From Planctomycetaceae bacterium (lineage in GTDB: Bacteria; Planctomycetota; Planctomycetia; Planctomycetales; Planctomycetaceae), in the NCBI GenBank assembly GCA_024742875.1, contig JANSXP010000014.1, forward strand, positions 1 through 64,000: a stretch of DNA of 64,000 bases, read 5' to 3'. The notes under the pieces were generated by a model. It saw nothing but the letters and a program-made list of their open reading frames with translations, did not search any database and was not told the DNA's origin. The position numbers and the translations under genes are program-made. Below, piece after piece: positions 27,073-36,720 of the stretch (positions are counted from its first letter, which is position 1; every line of letters starts with the position of its first letter).

Positions 27073-28860
27073 ATGCGACAGGCCGAACCGGACGACGCAT
27101 CAGTGAAGGCAGTCGGCGGCAGCTTTTTCCGCGAGGCGCAGCGCCGGCCCGTCTGGTGGCCAGTGATCGTCTGCCTGCTCGCAATTCACGCGACGCTGGC
27201 TATTCTGACGGCACGGTACTGCACCGTCACCCATGATGAATACTGGCATATCCCGGTTGGGCGTCTCAACCTGCAGCAGCAACGTTTTGACTACGACAAC
27301 CTCAATCCCCCGCTGGGCCGCATGCTGGCCGGACTGCCGCTGCTGATTCTCGCCAATGACGCCCCTGCTCCCCAGGAACCGTACGACGACATCTGGCGTT
27401 ACGGCGACGAATTCCAGGCGGCCAACCCGGACAACTACCACACGCTCATTTTCGCCGCCCGCCTGCCGGGAATTGTGCTGTCTGTGGTTTTCGCTGTGGT
27501 GGCCGCGTGCTGGTCCGCACGCCTGTTCGGATTTGCCGGCGGACTGGCCACACTCACACTGTGGTCACTGAGCCCCTCCATGATCTCGATGGCCGCCCTG
27601 GCAACCAACGATGCTTTGGTCAGCGGTCTGTTTCTGCTGTCACTGTCAATGTCGTGGCGCCTCGGCACAACGTTCCGATGGAAAACGGCACTGGCCGCTG
27701 GCGTGTGCACAGGACTGGCCAGCCTGATCAAATTCACCGGACTGCTGCTGTTTGCGCTCACGCCCCTGACCACACTGCTGGTCGCCGGACTGGTCACTCC
27801 CGCAGCCAGCAGGCACTGGTCACGTCAATGGGCTGGTCAGTGCATCAGTCTCGCCCTGGCGCTGCTGACCATCAATGCGGGTTATCTGTTTCAGGGTTCT
27901 GCTCAGCCGGTGGGAGACTTCGCATTCGAAAGTCAGGCCTGTCAGAAGATTCAGGCTCTGTCCCCCACGTCTTCCTTTCCCGTCCCACTGCCGGCCGATT
28001 TTCTGGCAGGCGTTGACCACCAGCGCGCCATGATGGAATCTGAACACCCGGTGTACCTGGACGGCGAGTGGAGTCGCACAGGTTTCCGCTCTTACTTCTT
28101 CTGGGTGCTTGCGTGGAAACTGCCACATGCGTTGCAACTGCTCCTGCTGCTGTCGCTGTGCTGTGCCGTGCGAATGCGAGGAGCCCCTGCCCGACATCGC
28201 AGACGCACTGTCCTTATCCTGTTGCTGCCCGCGGCGCTGCTGCTGTCAATCGGCAGCCTGTCCTCCATGCAACTGGGCCTGCGTTATGTGCTCCCTGCGA
28301 TGCCCGGCCTGTTTGTTATGTGTGGACTGCTGTTTGCTCCGGACAACGGCAGGTTTCGCAAAACGCAGTGGCTGGCGTGCGTCTGTCTGTCCGTCACGGT
28401 GCTGTCGCTGCGGTATCACCCTCAGCATATCACGTACTTCAACGAACTCGCCGGAGGTCCGCAGTGGGGGTGGCGTTTACTGAGTGATTCCAACGTCGAC
28501 TGGGGGCAGGATCTGCGAGCGTTCGCCGAGTATTATCAGGCTCACCCGGAGATCGACGACCTGAAACTGGCCTACTTCGGCACGTTTCCGCCGGGGCGAC
28601 TGGGAATCTCTTATCGCCTGCCTCCCCGTGAGCCGGAACCTGGCTGGTATGCCCTGAGTCTCAACCTGCTGCAGGGCCGGCCCAATCCCGTCCGAAAAGC
28701 GGACGACTCGGTCGAACACCTTTTCGACGATCCGTATTCCTACATGCGCTATTTTGAACCGGTCGCACGCATTGGCGGTTCCATCCATGTCTTCCACATC
28801 ACCGAAGCTGAGATCATCCAGCGACGCATTGATCTGGAAACGGTACGGTTTGGGTTGTAG
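27073..28860 (+). CDS. Membrane glycosyltransferase, GT39/ArnT-like
   Basis: 595 residues with the ATG at 27073, one base after the moaA stop; the longer frame reaching into moaA is rejected. About ten membrane helices are visible. The first periplasmic loop begins after ILTARYCTVTHDEYWHIPVG, with the acidic DE pair typical of GT-C catalytic loops, and NPPLGRMLAGLPLL resembles the PMT/ArnT segment. The C-terminal soluble part contains LLSDSNVDWGQDLRAF. Such enzymes move a sugar from a polyprenyl-phosphate donor to a protein or lipid outside the membrane. Donor and acceptor are unknown. Confidence 0.82.
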   Translation: MRQAEPDDASVKAVGGSFFREAQRRPVWWPVIVCLLAIHATLAILTARYCTVTHDEYWHIPVGRLNLQQQRFDYDNLNPPLGRMLAGLPLLILANDAPAPQEPYDDIWRYGDEFQAANPDNYHTLIFAARLPGIVLSVVFAVVAACWSARLFGFAGGLATLTLWSLSPSMISMAALATNDALVSGLFLLSLSMSWRLGTTFRWKTALAAGVCTGLASLIKFTGLLLFALTPLTTLLVAGLVTPAASRHWSRQWAGQCISLALALLTINAGYLFQGSAQPVGDFAFESQACQKIQALSPTSSFPVPLPADFLAGVDHQRAMMESEHPVYLDGEWSRTGFRSYFFWVLAWKLPHALQLLLLLSLCCAVRMRGAPARHRRRTVLILLLPAALLLSIGSLSSMQLGLRYVLPAMPGLFVMCGLLFAPDNGRFRKTQWLACVCLSVTVLSLRYHPQHITYFNELAGGPQWGWRLLSDSNVDWGQDLRAFAEYYQAHPEIDDLKLAYFGTFPPGRLGISYRLPPREPEPGWYALSLNLLQGRPNPVRKADDSVEHLFDDPYSYMRYFEPVARIGGSIHVFHITEAEIIQRRIDLETVRFGL

Positions 28861-28920
28861 CGCTTCGCTGCACGGGCACAGCAAAACGGAAACGCACAGC
28901 AGCCATCCGTGCTGCGGCTG

Positions 28921-29790
28921 TCAGCTGCTGGCGCTGCGGTAGTGATTCAGCGACCACGCGAAGACCAGCTTTGAAATCAGCAGTCCCATACAGGCAGCGA
29001 TTCCGGCAACCAGCGCAAAGACCGGCTGATGCAGTGTGCCAACGATGATCCGCGCCGGCACCGTTACGACGAGCAAAATGGGGACGACCCAGGAAAAGCC
29101 AAACTGAAGCATTTCACCGGCTTCAAACCGGGCCGAATCTCGCCCGTCATAGATGCTGCGGGGGTAACGTGCGAATACAGTGATGTAGAACCAGAAGTCA
29201 TACAGCCCCTGGTTGCGGCCCATAAAAATGCTGGTACACGCCATCACGATCATCAAAGAATAAAAGAACAGCACTCCAAACAGCACAAACCCCAGATAGG
29301 CCAGCACGCTCAGCGGAGAAATCGGCTGACCAATGCGCACAAGGGACGTCACCAGCAGCACGACGGCCAGGATGACCTGACTGAGCATCGCCAGATTGAT
29401 TCGCTCCAGTGACGCCAGAAACTGTGTGTTGAGCGGCTTAATCAGGGCAAAATCCAGCCGCCCAGTCCGGATTTGCTCGCTCAGATTGGCGCAGTTGGGC
29501 ATGAAGAATGTTTCCACGATCCCGTTGATCAGCATCCCGGTGGCCATAAAGGCGAAGTACTGATCTTCGCTCCAGCCATTAATGGCGGTGACCTTCACGA
29601 AGATCACTTTGAACATGGCAATCTGCGCGAAAAACCAGAAGGCTCGCGTGACGATCTGAATCAGAAAATTGCCTTTGAACATCATTTCGCGAATGATCGA
29701 GTTGCGAAAAAATGTTGCCCAGACGCGAAAGTAATACATAAGACCTGACCGTAGAGTGGAACCGCAGGCTACCAGATTGAGGAGCGACAT
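28921..29790 (-). CDS. ABC-2 family transporter permease (DUF990-like)
   Basis: 289 residues with about six membrane helices. Characteristic pieces: YFRVWATFFRNSIIREMMFKGNF, FFMPNCANLSEQIRTGRLDFALIKPLNTQF (the conserved ABC-2 amphipathic stretch) and FARYPRSIYDG. This is a subfamily of export permeases that normally pairs with an ATPase and a second permease; no ATPase is adjacent, so the partner genes lie outside or elsewhere. An ATG at 29736 (MYYFRVWATFF) is an alternative start. It is convergent with the glycosyltransferase gene and divergent from the PhyH gene. Confidence 0.82.
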   Translation of the reverse strand: MSLLNLVACGSTLRSGLMYYFRVWATFFRNSIIREMMFKGNFLIQIVTRAFWFFAQIAMFKVIFVKVTAINGWSEDQYFAFMATGMLINGIVETFFMPNCANLSEQIRTGRLDFALIKPLNTQFLASLERINLAMLSQVILAVVLLVTSLVRIGQPISPLSVLAYLGFVLFGVLFFYSLMIVMACTSIFMGRNQGLYDFWFYITVFARYPRSIYDGRDSARFEAGEMLQFGFSWVVPILLVVTVPARIIVGTLHQPVFALVAGIAACMGLLISKLVFAWSLNHYRSASS

Positions 29791-29899
29791 TTGAAGGTCT
29801 GTGCCCCCTCCAGCTCACAATTGGCCATTTCGACAATTCACCCAACGACACACTCGCAGGCACGCTTTGCCGCTCACCGTGGGTCGACTTACATCGGGT

Positions 29900-30664
29900 A
29901 TGGAGTACTCATCCCCTATCACCGACGCGCATCGTCGGCAGTATCAAGACTCCGGCTGGTTTATTGCCGAGCGAGCCATCGGTCCGGAGCATCTGCAAAT
30001 CCTCCGCGACGCGTGTGACACTCTGATCGATTCGATGCACAGAGAAATGGACCGATTGGGCACGGACCACATTCACATCAGCCACCGGGGACGCCGCTAC
30101 CACATCGCCAAAAAACACAACGAGGTCCCGGCCCTGCGAAATTACATCTTCGGCGACCTGATGGCGGATGTCTGTCGGGCGACCATCGGCGAAAATGCGT
30201 TTCTGTTCTACGATCAATACGTGGTCAAAGCGGCCGAGCAGGGCAGTCGATTCTCGTGGCACCAGGACTCAGGTTACCTGGACTTTGAACATCCACCGTA
30301 TGTCACTGTCTGGGCGGCCGTTGATGACATGACCATCGAAAACGGCACGGCGTGGATACTTCCCACTTCCCAACTGGGAATTCGCACCCGTGTTGAGCAC
30401 ATTCGCGACGAACGCTCAGGAGACCGCATTGGGTACTTCGGCAGCGACCCGGGTCTTCCGGCCGTCGTCCCTGCCGGCAGTCTTGTGGTGTTCAGCTCAG
30501 TGACGTTCCATCGCAGCGGACAAAACACGACTGACAGCATGCGGCGCGCGTATGTCACGCAATATTCCCCTGGAGAGATTCGCAGTCCCTCGGGAGAGTT
30601 GATTCATCTGGCGACCCCGTTTTTGAATCAGAATGTGAACGTGGCCAGGGCCGACCATCCCTGA
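29900..30664 (+). CDS. Phytanoyl-CoA dioxygenase family (Fe(II)/2-oxoglutarate) enzyme
   Basis: 255 residues from the ATG at 29900. The iron triad is visible: H121 and D123 in SWHQDSGY, and H204 in [11 protein letters not shown], with a following Arg in [12 protein letters not shown] for 2-oxoglutarate. The family hydroxylates small molecules, lipids or compatible solutes such as ectoine. Nothing adjacent names the substrate. An in-frame GTG at 29801 would add 33 residues unlike the family. The minus-strand ABC permease is divergent, so both promoters lie in about 110 bases. Confidence 0.87.
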   Translation: MEYSSPITDAHRRQYQDSGWFIAERAIGPEHLQILRDACDTLIDSMHREMDRLGTDHIHISHRGRRYHIAKKHNEVPALRNYIFGDLMADVCRATIGENAFLFYDQYVVKAAEQGSRFSWHQDSGYLDFEHPPYVTVWAAVDDMTIENGTAWILPTSQLGIRTRVEHIRDERSGDRIGYFGSDPGLPAVVPAGSLVVFSSVTFHRSGQNTTDSMRRAYVTQYSPGEIRSPSGELIHLATPFLNQNVNVARADHP

Positions 30665-30913
30665 CGCATCCGTCTCCACCTGACACGTCCGTCACCACCT
30701 ATCGGGGTGACGAATGTGAACGTTTGCGGCCATTCAACGACGGCTGTATCAGTGCTAACGGTTACACTGGTGGGATTCTGTCACCTGTAAGCATCGGGCG
30801 ATGGGAGGTTTCATTCAATTCAATGGCAACCAGCCACCTGCCAGGGATTCCTGAACTAGACTAGCATCACAGGTTGAGAAAAGCAGACACCCCGTCTCAC
30901 GCGGATCAGCACA

Positions 30914-33046
30914 TTGAACCACGCTACAGTCAACGACGAATCGCTCGTCTATTGCCGATTGACACCGGCAGTGCCGACCGACACGTGCGCGATTATCAAT
31001 CGCCTGTTGACGCTGTCCGACACGGCCCGCCGTGAGCTGATGACCGGTAGTCAGATTCCTGTGTCGCGCGGCGTGATGACCATGCTGCTGCGGGTGATGC
31101 AGGTCCGCGACCCATCCATCATTCTCCACGGACAGCGAATTGCCACGATATGCCGCGGCGTCTCCGAACTTCTCGGCTGGGATGATTCTCAGCGTGCCCA
31201 GCTGGAGCTGGCCGCCCTGCTGCATGACCTGGGCAAGATCGGCGTCCCGGAGCAGATTCTTCGCAAGCCTGGCAAACTGAGCAGTGAAGAGTACGACTTT
31301 GTCTCACTGTATCACCATGCGGCCACCGCGATGCTGCAGGCGCTGCATGTTGACCCGGCGCTGGTGGCCACACTCACACAGTTACATCACAATTTCGACG
31401 GCGCCGGTGTGGATGCCACCGGGGAACTGCCGCTGGGTCCCCGAATTCTGGCCGTCGCAGATGCGTACGACTCGCTCAGCTCACCCAAATCCTATCGGCG
31501 AGGCATGACCCACGATGAGGTCATGCGGATCCTCAACGAGCAGTCGGGCAGCCGATACGATGGCAACGTCATCCGGACGTTGAATCGCTGGTACGAAGCC
31601 TCCGGCGACAGCCTGTTTGGCCTGGGAGATCCCATCGGCCAGCAGGACTCTCCCAGCAGCATGACAGACGACGAACGCAACGAAGTTGTTGTGATGTCGC
31701 AGATTCTGGCCACGCTGTACCAGTTTCAGTCACTGTACGATGGCTACTTCATTGTCGATTCTCAGCTGAACTACTGCATCTGGTCGGATGGTATGCAGGA
31801 GCTCTCCGGCCGATCGCTGCAGCAGGTGATGGGGCGTGCCTGGAACGCGGGCGATGTGCGGCTGTCTTCCATCAATCAGACCAAAGCCGGTGCCGGCGGA
31901 TCCAGCGAAGAAATCGTTCCCCAGGTTTTGCGGAACGGTCGCCCACAATTTGGCAGCCGCGTCTGCGAAGTCACAGAAGGGCAGCAGATCAGCGTTGACG
32001 TGTACACGATGCCAATTTCCAGCGCCCCGGGAAGAATCACCGGCGTCGTACAGCTGTTCCGCCGCAAAGGGGGCGTCAAAAGACAAAGTCGAGAGTACGT
32101 AGAGTTGAAGCTGGCCGCGACACGCGATGCGCTTACGGGCGTGGCAAATCGCGGCCAGCTTGAAACTCAGCTGCGACACCTGCTCGACGACTACCACAAT
32201 CATGAAGGTGCCCGCAGCCTGAGCGCCATCTTTCTTGACGTGGACAAATTCAAGAAGATCAACGACACGCATGGCCACAACGCAGGTGACCAGGTGCTGG
32301 TCGATCTGACACGACTGCTGCAGCACGAAACCTATTCGGGCGAAGTCATCGCCCGCTATGGCGGCGAGGAATTTGTCGTGCTGTGCCCCGACACCGACCT
32401 GGAAGCTGCCGTCCGTCGGGCCGAACGTCTGCGTGATGCCATCACAAAAAGTTCCATTGGCGGCATCAGCGGCCTGTCCGTCACGTCGTCATTCGGCGTC
32501 TCTACCGCCCACGTGGGAGACACCGTGCAGACACTGCTCGAACGAGCGGATGCCTGTTTGTACCGTGCGAAGGAAACGGGGCGGAACAAGACCTGCTGGG
32601 AAGGTCAGGACGAGGACAACGGTGTCGACCCCGAACTGAACGCGACCGAAAGTGAAACACGGGTAACCGACATCAACGGCGTGCTGATGTTCTGCCAGGA
32701 CATTGAGATGTCCACCTCGCTGGAACTGACGGCGATGAAACTGAACGCCTTCATTGACTCCGTTGACGACCTGAAGGTCACGCATCAGGATCAGGGGCAC
32801 ATGACCTTCCGACTGGGTTCCGTGGGCTTCACTCGGCGCTGGGGCACCACTCCGGAACGCCAGGCAGTGGATCTCGATGTTCGCTACGAAACCAGTCGCG
32901 TCACCGGTGACATGGGCAAAGCGACCACTCGCCGCCGTGTTTCTGTGTCCATCGTGCCGCACGGCAAAGCGCCGGATGCCGCCACGTTTGAACTGCGATG
33001 CCTGCAGGTCATGCTGCAGCTGCGAAGCTACCTGCTGGGCAGCTGA
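30914..33046 (+). CDS. Diguanylate cyclase with degenerate HD-GYP domain
   Basis: 710 residues from a TTG; the ATG at 31040 is an alternative. Residues about 70-230 are an HD-type domain with HDLGKIGVPEQIL (H104, D105), but the HD-GYP signature is replaced by HHNFDGAGVDATGE, so phosphodiesterase activity is doubtful. A PAS-like stretch follows (YDGYFIVDSQLNYCIWSDGMQELSG). The GGDEF domain starts at RDALTGVANRG and has an intact GGEEF at 483-487 plus DVDKFKKINDTHGHNAGD. No RxxD inhibitory site is seen upstream of it. The last 140 residues form a separate domain I do not recognise. Likely makes cyclic di-GMP. Confidence 0.85.
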   Translation: MNHATVNDESLVYCRLTPAVPTDTCAIINRLLTLSDTARRELMTGSQIPVSRGVMTMLLRVMQVRDPSIILHGQRIATICRGVSELLGWDDSQRAQLELAALLHDLGKIGVPEQILRKPGKLSSEEYDFVSLYHHAATAMLQALHVDPALVATLTQLHHNFDGAGVDATGELPLGPRILAVADAYDSLSSPKSYRRGMTHDEVMRILNEQSGSRYDGNVIRTLNRWYEASGDSLFGLGDPIGQQDSPSSMTDDERNEVVVMSQILATLYQFQSLYDGYFIVDSQLNYCIWSDGMQELSGRSLQQVMGRAWNAGDVRLSSINQTKAGAGGSSEEIVPQVLRNGRPQFGSRVCEVTEGQQISVDVYTMPISSAPGRITGVVQLFRRKGGVKRQSREYVELKLAATRDALTGVANRGQLETQLRHLLDDYHNHEGARSLSAIFLDVDKFKKINDTHGHNAGDQVLVDLTRLLQHETYSGEVIARYGGEEFVVLCPDTDLEAAVRRAERLRDAITKSSIGGISGLSVTSSFGVSTAHVGDTVQTLLERADACLYRAKETGRNKTCWEGQDEDNGVDPELNATESETRVTDINGVLMFCQDIEMSTSLELTAMKLNAFIDSVDDLKVTHQDQGHMTFRLGSVGFTRRWGTTPERQAVDLDVRYETSRVTGDMGKATTRRRVSVSIVPHGKAPDAATFELRCLQVMLQLRSYLLGS

Positions 33047-34257
33047 TGTCTGCGTGACGGGTTTTCGTACCAGATCACGCCCAGATTTTCCCGCTCCTCG
33101 CAGGTCAGAAGGTCGGGATCGCCATCTCCGTCCAGATCCAGCAGTTCGATCCGGTCAAATTTCTCGCCGATCTCCTTACCGCTGACAGGCTGCATCGACC
33201 ACCGCTCCGGTTCTGAACCAGGACCAGCGGCGTGGGGACCTGCCAACACAGGTCCACGAAGCCAGTACGCTCCGTGTTTGCCTCCGGCCAGCCCACAGGT
33301 GCAGACCAGATCAGGGTTGCCGTCGCCATCAACATCGCCAAACGCCACTGCCTTACCCGCGCCACTTTCCGCAGGATGGGCGATGCGTCGCACGCGCCAT
33401 CCGTCGCCCTGCAGCGTCCCACTGATCAACAGGATCTGCTCGTTACGTGTGTTGCACGCGATGTATCGCCGATCATCCCGGGTGCACACATCCAGAAACA
33501 TGACTTCGCAATCGCCACCGGCAATCTGCCGATCCTGCCAGCGGCCGTTGCCCTTCTGCTCCAGCCAGCCAACACCGCGACGGGCCCCTTTTCGATCGGA
33601 ATAAAGAATGTCGGCGTCTCCGTCCGCGTCCATGTCCAGAACCCGCAGCGACATTATCCAGCCGGCCGGCCGAATGGTCTGGAGGGTCGCATCAGCAGAG
33701 GCAGCATCCAGAAGGCCAATCTGTCCGGACGGATTCTTACTGCCCAGCACCAGCCGCCGTTCGTCCAGTTGCTCTGCAAACATCCAGCGGGAGACCTTTT
33801 GTGTGGATCTCACCGGGACAGTTGTCCAGGCATCTGCATCGACCACGCTGGCTGACGAACCAGGATTCAGGTGCAAAAACACGGACTGCTCGCCGCCCTC
33901 GCAGCAACTGACCACGTCCGGCCAGGCGTCTGCATTAACATCACAGATGAATGCATCCTCCGGAGACCTTACCTGACCAACCACCACACTCGGCCAGACA
34001 CCGTCGGGACTTTGGGATGGCCCAAATGCCACGCGAATCTGACCACCTTCCTCCCAGCCCGTGGCAATGTCAGCGCGGCCATCTCTGTTGACGTCTCCCA
34101 GACGCACGCCATCCGCGCCACGTGAAGACTGATCGATGGTGTGCAGACGCCACGGATGCTGCCAGACCTCATCGCTACCGGATAAACACGTGGACGCAGA
34201 GGTCACGAGCAAAGTCAGCGCGACTAAATTTCCTGCCCAGGTGTTTCGGTCTGACAT
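33028..34257 (-). CDS. Secreted FG-GAP/VCBS repeat protein
   Basis: 409 residues from the ATG at 34257, followed by a signal peptide (LVALTLLVTSASTCLS). At least five calcium-binding-like repeats are visible: DVNRDGRADIATG, DVNADAWPDVVSC, DMDADGDADILYS, DVDGDGNPDLVCT and DLDGDGDPDLLTC. They build an integrin-type beta-propeller, commonly at the surface of planctomycetes. Its first 34 bases overlap the end of the upstream kinase gene in another frame, and its end overlaps the convergent GGDEF gene by 19 bases. The partner or ligand is unknown. Confidence 0.85.
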   Translation of the reverse strand: MSDRNTWAGNLVALTLLVTSASTCLSGSDEVWQHPWRLHTIDQSSRGADGVRLGDVNRDGRADIATGWEEGGQIRVAFGPSQSPDGVWPSVVVGQVRSPEDAFICDVNADAWPDVVSCCEGGEQSVFLHLNPGSSASVVDADAWTTVPVRSTQKVSRWMFAEQLDERRLVLGSKNPSGQIGLLDAASADATLQTIRPAGWIMSLRVLDMDADGDADILYSDRKGARRGVGWLEQKGNGRWQDRQIAGGDCEVMFLDVCTRDDRRYIACNTRNEQILLISGTLQGDGWRVRRIAHPAESGAGKAVAFGDVDGDGNPDLVCTCGLAGGKHGAYWLRGPVLAGPHAAGPGSEPERWSMQPVSGKEIGEKFDRIELLDLDGDGDPDLLTCEERENLGVIWYENPSRRHQLPSR

Positions 34258-36590
34258 AGCGCCTCCAGTCTCAGCACGTTCAAACTGTCTGCCACGTTTC
34301 TGCCAATATGTCGCCCCTCGGACCAAACGTCGCCGATCGCCCTGTCTGGCAAAATCAGGATCCTGTTCAGGCGGTTCTTCGCGGGCATCTCGATCCTATG
34401 CTTGCTGCGAGGCGTTTTACCCTGAGTCCACTTCTGCTGAATCCTGAGTCTCGTTTCTATGTCATCAAGACTGCCAAGTATCTCACTGACGTCAGAGGGC
34501 GCTACAGGACGGCGATCGGACTCAAGTAAAGGGATCAGTTCAGCCTGCATGTCCCTGAGGTCGGCCGCCATTTGAGAATCGCTTTCGGCAGCCTCAACCG
34601 CCTGGCCAAACACGTAATCCAGCAGGCGGAACTGGCCTCGAGACAAATGGGAACTGTGGCGAACAATCGCCCTGAGTGACTCCAGATCAAATTCCTCGCT
34701 GGTGCGGACTTCTGACAGTTGCAGAAGCATGACGTCATAGGGACACACGTTTTTATCCAGCCCCCTGGATAGCGCAGCGGCAAACGCCTGCTTTGCAAAG
34801 CCGAACGGGTCATCTCCGAAATTGGAGATCTCCAGGTGACACAAATAGGCGTTGTACCAGCACTCCATCTCATAGGGAGACTCGCGCGCCAGCCTCTCCC
34901 ATTCGTCGGCCAGTTGCTTCCAGTGTTCCGTCAACTCATCCGTGGGCGCCACTTCATAACCCCGATACTTCGCCCGATTCTGTCCCCGGCTGTAGCTGTT
35001 CGGAAGCTTGTGATTAACCATCAGCGGTGACTGCGCTGTGTAAATCGCCAGATTCCAAACCTGTGTGAATGGCGAATCCCCCCGGAACTCCCGGAGTTGT
35101 TCCCGAGCGTCGTCAAATCTGCCTGCGACGTACGATTTCTGCGCAGAATTCACCGCGTTGTTAACCGGATTAATGTAGACAAACGCCGCCGCCCCAATCG
35201 CCGCCGCCAGCGTGATGCTTGCTGCGGCAATCGTCCAGTAGGAACGTTCTCGACGCTTGCGAATGCATTGACTGAGCGCCTCGCGCAGCTCGGCCATCGA
35301 CTGAAAACGCACGTCGCGATCTGTCGACATCCCCTGCAGCAGCACTTCCACCAGTGCCGCTGGAACGCGTTTGCGCGCCTCCCGCACCAGGTTGCTGCCG
35401 ACACCCACCGAGTGACGCGTCAGCATCGCCAGCGCGGCATCCGCTGGTGTCCGAAAATCGGCTGTTGTGCCGAAAGGAGGCTTCCCGGTTATCAAATGCC
35501 ACAGGGTGGCTGAGAGCCCAAAGACGTCGGCCTGCTCTTCAACCACCACCTGTGGCGTCGTGTCCGGCTCGTCGGTCCTGGGAGAGTCGGCCATCTGCAT
35601 CATCAGACGCAGCTGTTCGGGCGCCATGAACGGAGGTGTGCCGCCCGCCATTCGGGCCTGATCTTCGCGTCGCGTCGCCAGATTAAAGTCCAGCAGACGC
35701 ACAGAAAGGTCAGGCAGAACGAGGATATTGCCGGGCTTCACGTCACAGTGCAGCACCCCCTTCTGGTGGGCATGCTGCAGCGCCGAACATAAGTCGACCC
35801 CCCATTTTGCAACCAGCTGATCAAAGTCATCATCTGCGAAGTAACCTGTCGCCAGTCCGCGAAAGGCCTCCGCGTCCATCCCGTCGACGTCGATCTGCGT
35901 TTCGTCGCGAACATGCTGACTGACCTGCTCGGGCGTCGGCATGACCCCGTGTTCACGATGCTCGTTCTCCATCCATTCCGTCACGTCGTGGATGGTGCAG
36001 CGTGTTTGGTAAGGCATGCAGATCACGGAAAGGCCGGTCGTCGTATCGGGCGTGATGGAGTGCACCTCCCCAATCACCGGATGGGCCAGGCTGCCCAGCA
36101 GCCCGGCCTCCTGCTCGCCGCGTATGCAGACCTTGACGATGACCGCCTTGTCTCCCAGTTGAGTGTGCCGTGCGAGAAAAACGCGAGACAGTGCGCCTCG
36201 CCCCACATCTGACAGTAACTCAAAGTTCTGAAACACCTGGCCTTTGCGTGGCCAGCGTTCTTCCGGTACCGGCTCAACCAGCGACGGGTTTTCGCGCAGC
36301 AGCTGGTCAAACTCCAGCATGCGATACAAAGACTGCTCGACACCGGTGAAACGCTGCACAAATTCTGTCGCGGGTATCTCAATGCCCCGCTCTCTGGCGA
36401 CGGCGTATTCTTCATACGCCAGATCCACCACACAGCTGCGATACTGCCTGAGGCCGTCGTGCTCCTCGAGCGCTTCCAGAGCCGAGATCTCGCGCCCGTA
36501 TTTGCGAATGATCTCCTCAACGAGATCCTGGGCGGACTCCCGCGTCAGTTGATTCTTTTCATTGTCGTCGTCTGCAGACTTGATGCTCAT
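34224..36590 (-). CDS. Membrane-anchored Ser/Thr protein kinase with DFN motif
   Basis: 788 residues. An N-terminal helical region (1-120) precedes the kinase domain (about 120-435): a glycine-loop-like VGRGALSRVFLARH, lysine K153 in VIVKVCI, catalytic D283 in LHCDVKPGNIL (HCD in place of HRD), and LLDFNLA (D301-F302-N303) where most kinases have DFG; MAPEQ follows. A membrane helix lies near 449-470 (YWTIAAASITLAAAIGAAAFVYI). The C-terminal 320 residues are helical and probably sense something outside. The ECF sigma factor gene lies 130 bases upstream, a common planctomycete pair. Confidence 0.88.
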   Translation of the reverse strand: MSIKSADDDNEKNQLTRESAQDLVEEIIRKYGREISALEALEEHDGLRQYRSCVVDLAYEEYAVARERGIEIPATEFVQRFTGVEQSLYRMLEFDQLLRENPSLVEPVPEERWPRKGQVFQNFELLSDVGRGALSRVFLARHTQLGDKAVIVKVCIRGEQEAGLLGSLAHPVIGEVHSITPDTTTGLSVICMPYQTRCTIHDVTEWMENEHREHGVMPTPEQVSQHVRDETQIDVDGMDAEAFRGLATGYFADDDFDQLVAKWGVDLCSALQHAHQKGVLHCDVKPGNILVLPDLSVRLLDFNLATRREDQARMAGGTPPFMAPEQLRLMMQMADSPRTDEPDTTPQVVVEEQADVFGLSATLWHLITGKPPFGTTADFRTPADAALAMLTRHSVGVGSNLVREARKRVPAALVEVLLQGMSTDRDVRFQSMAELREALSQCIRKRRERSYWTIAAASITLAAAIGAAAFVYINPVNNAVNSAQKSYVAGRFDDAREQLREFRGDSPFTQVWNLAIYTAQSPLMVNHKLPNSYSRGQNRAKYRGYEVAPTDELTEHWKQLADEWERLARESPYEMECWYNAYLCHLEISNFGDDPFGFAKQAFAAALSRGLDKNVCPYDVMLLQLSEVRTSEEFDLESLRAIVRHSSHLSRGQFRLLDYVFGQAVEAAESDSQMAADLRDMQAELIPLLESDRRPVAPSDVSEILGSLDDIETRLRIQQKWTQGKTPRSKHRIEMPAKNRLNRILILPDRAIGDVWSEGRHIGRNVADSLNVLRLEALCQTETPGQEI

Positions 36591-36720
36591 CTCGACTCCA
36601 ACCTGACCACGTGTCCAGGCAGGATAACCGGCTGAGCGGGAATTACAAACTACAGTGCAAGCAACCGGTCTGGTGAACGGATGATGCCCTTGAGGTTATC
36701 CACGTGCTCGGTCGCCGCAG

